Assembly: GCA_009908585.1 (NCBI GenBank)
Contig: JAAAOZ010000219.1
Location: forward strand, 1 to 7,716
Length of the DNA stretch: 7,716 bases
Origin: Chloroflexota bacterium
GTDB taxonomy: Bacteria; Chloroflexota; Anaerolineae; B4-G1; SLSP01
Reading direction: 5' to 3'
The notes under the pieces were generated by a model. The model had not been told where the DNA came from. It saw only the letters and a list, made by a program, of their open reading frames with translations, and did not search any database. Below, in pieces: positions 5,984 through 7,716 of this stretch. A program made the position numbers and the translations under genes. How positions within the stretch are numbered: position 1 is the stretch's first letter; every line of letters begins with the position of its first letter.

Positions 5984-6187
5984 ATGGTGAATCTACGAAC
6001 ACGGACGTTGTTAATCAGTGGTTTGATCGGCGCGGCGCTGGGCGCATTGGCCGGCTGGCTCTACCTCAACTCGCATCCCGTCGAGGTCGATGAGGAAGGC
6101 GAGGAACACATAGAGATGCCCTCGGCGACCAGCGCATTGAAGTTAGGTGTGAGTATGCTGGGCGTGATGCGGCAATTGACAGGTTGA
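5984..6187 (+). CDS. Small membrane protein with Gly-rich helix, unknown function
   Basis: This 67-residue protein is the second gene of the pair. It has a basic N-terminus (RTR), a Gly/Ala-rich membrane helix (about 9-29, LLISGLIGAALGALAGWLYL) with small-residue spacing suited to helix packing, an acidic hinge (EVDEEGEEHIE, about 34-44) and a C-terminal helix (about 48-66, SALKLGVSMLGVMRQL). The N-terminal part is superficially like YtxH-type proteins, but the match is too short to assign. AAGGAGG (5975-5981) is an excellent ribosome binding site, yet it leaves only 2 bases before the ATG at 5984. The next codon, GTG at 5987, has 5 bases and may be the true start (66 residues). Confidence 0.75.
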   Translation: MVNLRTRTLLISGLIGAALGALAGWLYLNSHPVEVDEEGEEHIEMPSATSALKLGVSMLGVMRQLTG

Positions 6188-6228
6188 CGTTACAAAACAG
6201 AAAAATAACAAATCCTCAAAGCAACAAA

Positions 6229-6292
6229 ACGCCAATGCGTAAAACGTATTACGCAATACGAAATACGCAATACGAAATACGTCTTACGCACC
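6229..6292. repeat. Heptad tandem repeat within a 15-bp inverted repeat
   Basis: From about 6244 the sequence runs in a 7-base register: ACGTATT, ACGCAAT, ACGAAAT, ACGCAAT, ACGAAAT, ACGTCTT, ACGCACC; the central part is two exact copies of ACGCAATACGAAAT (6251-6264, 6265-6278). Superimposed is an inverted repeat: 6236-6250 pairs with 6276-6290 at 14 of 15 positions, around a 25-base loop made of the heptads. It lies between the convergent ends of the small membrane operon and the MBL gene. There is no T run on the plus strand; on the minus strand the sequence beyond the stem is T-rich, so it may end leftward transcription. It resembles a REP/MITE-like intergenic palindrome. Confidence 0.85.
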
Positions 6293-6321
6293 ACATTCAC
6301 AACTAAGATGCCCCCTGTGGC

Positions 6322-6969
6322 CTAATCCTCTGAGCCGGCAGCCCGAAGCCGTCTAAGCCACGGATTTCGCTGTCGCTCACGGGCCAACGTGCTGGTGGGG
6401 CCGTGACCGGGGTAGATTTTAGTCTCCGGCGGATAGTCCAACGCCAGCAACTTCTTGAGACTCTCCGTCAGGGCGCGGGGATTGCCCTGCGGCAGATCGG
6501 TGCGCCCGACGCTGCCCGCGAAGAGTGTGTCCCCGGTGATGAGCGCCCCATCCTCCGGGATGTAGAGGCAGATGCTGCCCGGCGTGTGCCCCGGCGTATG
6601 GACGACGTGCAGGTGCAGTTCCCCCACCGTCAAGACCTGCCCATCGTGCAGATCGATATCCGGGGCCGGGGACGGGACGTACGCCAAATCGAACCACGAC
6701 GCGCCGCCGCCTTCCGCCAGCAGATCGCGATCGGCGGGATGGAGGGCCAGCGGCGCGTCGAGTGATTGTAGCGCCCCGTTAGCCGCGACATGATCGAAGT
6801 GCCCGTGGGTATTGATGATGTAACGCACCTCGATCCCGCGCTCCTCAATCTCCTTCATCAACGGCGCCGTATCCCCACCCGGATCGACAATAGCGCCATC
6901 GCGCGTCGTTTTATCGTAGACAAGACAACAATTCGATTGTAGAATGCCAATCGGCAGACTCATGATCAT
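6322..6969 (-). CDS. Metallo-beta-lactamase-fold hydrolase, glyoxalase II-like
   Basis: This 215-residue cytosolic hydrolase has all the dinuclear metal ligands of the superfamily: H55, H57, D59 and H60 in THGHFDHV (54-61), H128 in TPGHTPGS (125-132), D147 in ITGDTLF (144-150) and H189 in YPGHGPTST (186-194). The FAGSVGRTDLP segment (150-160) and the length of about 210 residues fit the YcbL-type hydrolases close to glyoxalase II, which act on hydroxyacyl-glutathione or other thioesters; the long C-terminal substrate domain of true glyoxalase II is absent. The true substrate is unknown. The ATG at 6967-6969 has GAGGAG (6980-6985) 10 bases upstream; a second in-frame ATG two codons later is farther from it. 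The gene is transcribed alone, away from the M24 peptidase, and ends facing the 6229-6292 repeat. Confidence 0.93.
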   Translation of the reverse strand: MIMSLPIGILQSNCCLVYDKTTRDGAIVDPGGDTAPLMKEIEERGIEVRYIINTHGHFDHVAANGALQSLDAPLALHPADRDLLAEGGGASWFDLAYVPSPAPDIDLHDGQVLTVGELHLHVVHTPGHTPGSICLYIPEDGALITGDTLFAGSVGRTDLPQGNPRALTESLKKLLALDYPPETKIYPGHGPTSTLARERQRNPWLRRLRAAGSED

Positions 6970-7022
6970 ATAGACGTTGCTCCTCTTTTTACTTGTTTGC
7001 GTGTTGGCCCTATTTTACCACA

Positions 7023-7034
7023 TCTATGCATAGA
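7023..7034. promoter_or_regulatory. Perfect 12-bp palindrome, possible operator
   Basis: TCTATGCATAGA is a perfect inverted repeat in the region between the divergent MBL and M24 genes. It falls at the predicted transcription start of the MBL gene, right after its putative -10, where a dimeric repressor would block initiation. No regulator gene is adjacent, so this is inference from position and symmetry. Confidence 0.4.
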
Positions 7035-7064
7035 ATTTTATCATTTTGTAATTACTCGCTCCAA
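7035..7064 (-). promoter_or_regulatory. Putative promoter of the MBL-fold hydrolase gene
   Basis: On the minus strand TTGGAG (7059-7064) and TAAAAT (7035-7040) lie 18 bases apart, giving a start near 7028 and a leader of about 60 bases. It is a moderate match. An alternative TAAAAT-like element lies nearer the gene (around 7011-7017). Confidence 0.35.
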
Positions 7065-7081
7065 GCGGATGATAGATCCGC
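7065..7081. repeat. Small hairpin upstream of the M24 peptidase gene
   Basis: GCGGAT (7065-7070), loop GATAG, ATCCGC (7076-7081) form a 6-bp GC-rich stem. It abuts the putative -35 of the divergent MBL gene and lies about 55 bases before the M24 start codon. It may be an operator or leader structure; no T run follows. Confidence 0.45.
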
Positions 7082-7137
7082 GTTGTAACGGGGGTCTGCC
7101 GATCCCCTTCGAGCGAAAATTGAAAACAGGAGACCCT

Positions 7138-7716
7138 ATGAGAACCAAGCGTATCGAGGCGGTGTTAGCACAGGTCAAGGCCCAAGGCAGCGACGCCCTG
7201 GCGCTGATGCCGGGGCCGAATCTCGGCTATTTGACCGGCCTATCGTTCTACTTTGGCGAGCGGCCCATTATGGCGCTCTTCCCCGTGGACGAGGCGGCAG
7301 GCGAGCCGGCGTTCGTGCTGCCGGCGCTGGAGGCCGAGAAGGCGGAGCGAGCCGGCTACCGCGTCTTCGCCTACGATGACGAGATGGGCCACCATCCCGC
7401 CTACGCCGAGGCCTGCAAAGAACTCTCGTTGAGAGGGAAGCGCGTGGGCGTCGAGGCGTTGCGCATGCGCGTGCTGGAGGCGCGCGTGCTGGAGCAACAC
7501 GCCACCAACGTGATGCTCACCCCCGTCGATGAGATCATCGCCGGCTTGCGGATGATCAAATCGGCGGATGAACTCGCCAAGATGCGCGCGGCGGTCGTCG
7601 TAGCCGAGGAGGCATTCACGGCGTGGCTGACACAGCTTCGCGTGGGGATGACCGAGCACGAGGCGGCGGCGCGGCTCGTGGCCTCGATTCTCACGCACGG
7701 CGCCGAGGCCTTGGCC
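7138..7716 (+). CDS. M24-family (creatinase/prolidase-like) peptidase, N-terminal part
   Basis: This open frame runs off the window end after 193 codons. Residues about 4-130 are a creatinase/prolidase N-terminal domain: RIEAVLAQVKAQGSDALALM, then PNLGYLTGLSFYFGERP (31-47), PAFVLPALEAEKAE, and GKRVGVEA. IAGLRMIKSADELAKMRAAVVVAEEAF (about 135-161) is the typical hinge into the pita-bread catalytic domain, followed by RVGMTEHEAAARL. The metal-binding Asp, His and Glu residues lie beyond the window, so it cannot be said whether this is a true Xaa-Pro dipeptidase/aminopeptidase or an inactive or divergent member. The ATG at 7138 is preceded by AGGAG (7128-7132) at 5-base spacing. The gene is divergent from the MBL gene, and no convincing promoter was found. 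Confidence 0.9.
   Translation, partial: MRTKRIEAVLAQVKAQGSDALALMPGPNLGYLTGLSFYFGERPIMALFPVDEAAGEPAFVLPALEAEKAERAGYRVFAYDDEMGHHPAYAEACKELSLRGKRVGVEALRMRVLEARVLEQHATNVMLTPVDEIIAGLRMIKSADELAKMRAAVVVAEEAFTAWLTQLRVGMTEHEAAARLVASILTHGAEALA

Noticed and set aside
5250..5990. A 246-codon plus-strand frame spanning the divergent promoter region
   Set aside because: It overlaps the GHL10-like start, the promoters and the small membrane gene in another frame, with no domain or ribosome binding site.
6244..6292. The 7-base repeats as a CRISPR array, iterons of an origin, or attachment site
   Set aside because: Units are far too short for CRISPR; no replication-initiator or integrase gene is present, so an origin or att site is unsupported.
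7240..7698. Minus-strand frames of 152 and 97 codons at the window end
   Set aside because: They are antisense to the M24 peptidase, whose plus-strand frame has recognisable domain sequence and a ribosome binding site.
1..7716. A defence island, mobile element or secondary-metabolite cluster
   Set aside because: No transposase, integrase, nuclease, toxin-antitoxin or biosynthetic enzyme set is encoded; the genes read as ordinary chromosomal units.

Overview
The window looks like ordinary bacterial chromosome, most probably from a member of the Chloroflexota (Anaerolineae/Caldilineae-like). That assignment is inference. It rests on two large secreted proteins built of bacterial surface modules, both with signal peptides ending in PVRAQS and both with a short hydrophobic [Y/H]LPL[V/I] motif, on standard Shine-Dalgarno sites, and on a small membrane-protein pair that resembles Chloroflexota hypothetical proteins from memory. 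No rRNA, tRNA, CRISPR array, transposase, phage gene or recognisable defence system is visible.

Layout. Positions 1-225 (+) hold the end of a class III adenylate/guanylate cyclase. It converges, with one base between the stop codons, on 227-1075 (-), a protein-L-isoaspartate O-methyltransferase (pcm) that carries an unexpected lipoprotein-type signal peptide. Next, all on the minus strand, come a leucine-rich-repeat surface protein (1236-3839), with a strong hairpin after its stop, and a secreted GHL10/DUF187-type glycoside-hydrolase-like protein (4046-5497). The latter is divergent from a two-gene operon of small membrane proteins (5683-5973 and 5984-6187, +), and the putative divergent promoters share one -10 core. 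A 7-base tandem repeat nested in an inverted repeat (6229-6292) separates this operon from a convergent metallo-beta-lactamase-fold hydrolase (6322-6969, -). That gene is divergent from an M24 (creatinase/prolidase-like) peptidase (7138 to the window edge, +), with a perfect 12-bp palindrome in the shared promoter region.

How the genes fit together. Two of the seven genes encode secreted surface or envelope proteins, one a predicted lipoprotein and two small membrane proteins, so the middle of the window has a cell-envelope flavour. There is no biochemical pathway linking all of them. The hydrolase and peptidase at the right end and the signalling cyclase at the left end look like independent units. 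Intergenic stretches are all shorter than 300 bases and are described as features where they hold structure. The observations most worth following are the heptad/inverted repeat at 6229-6292, the shared motif in the two exported proteins, the lipoprotein form of Pcm, and the divergent envelope module around 5600. I see no clearly new multi-gene system.
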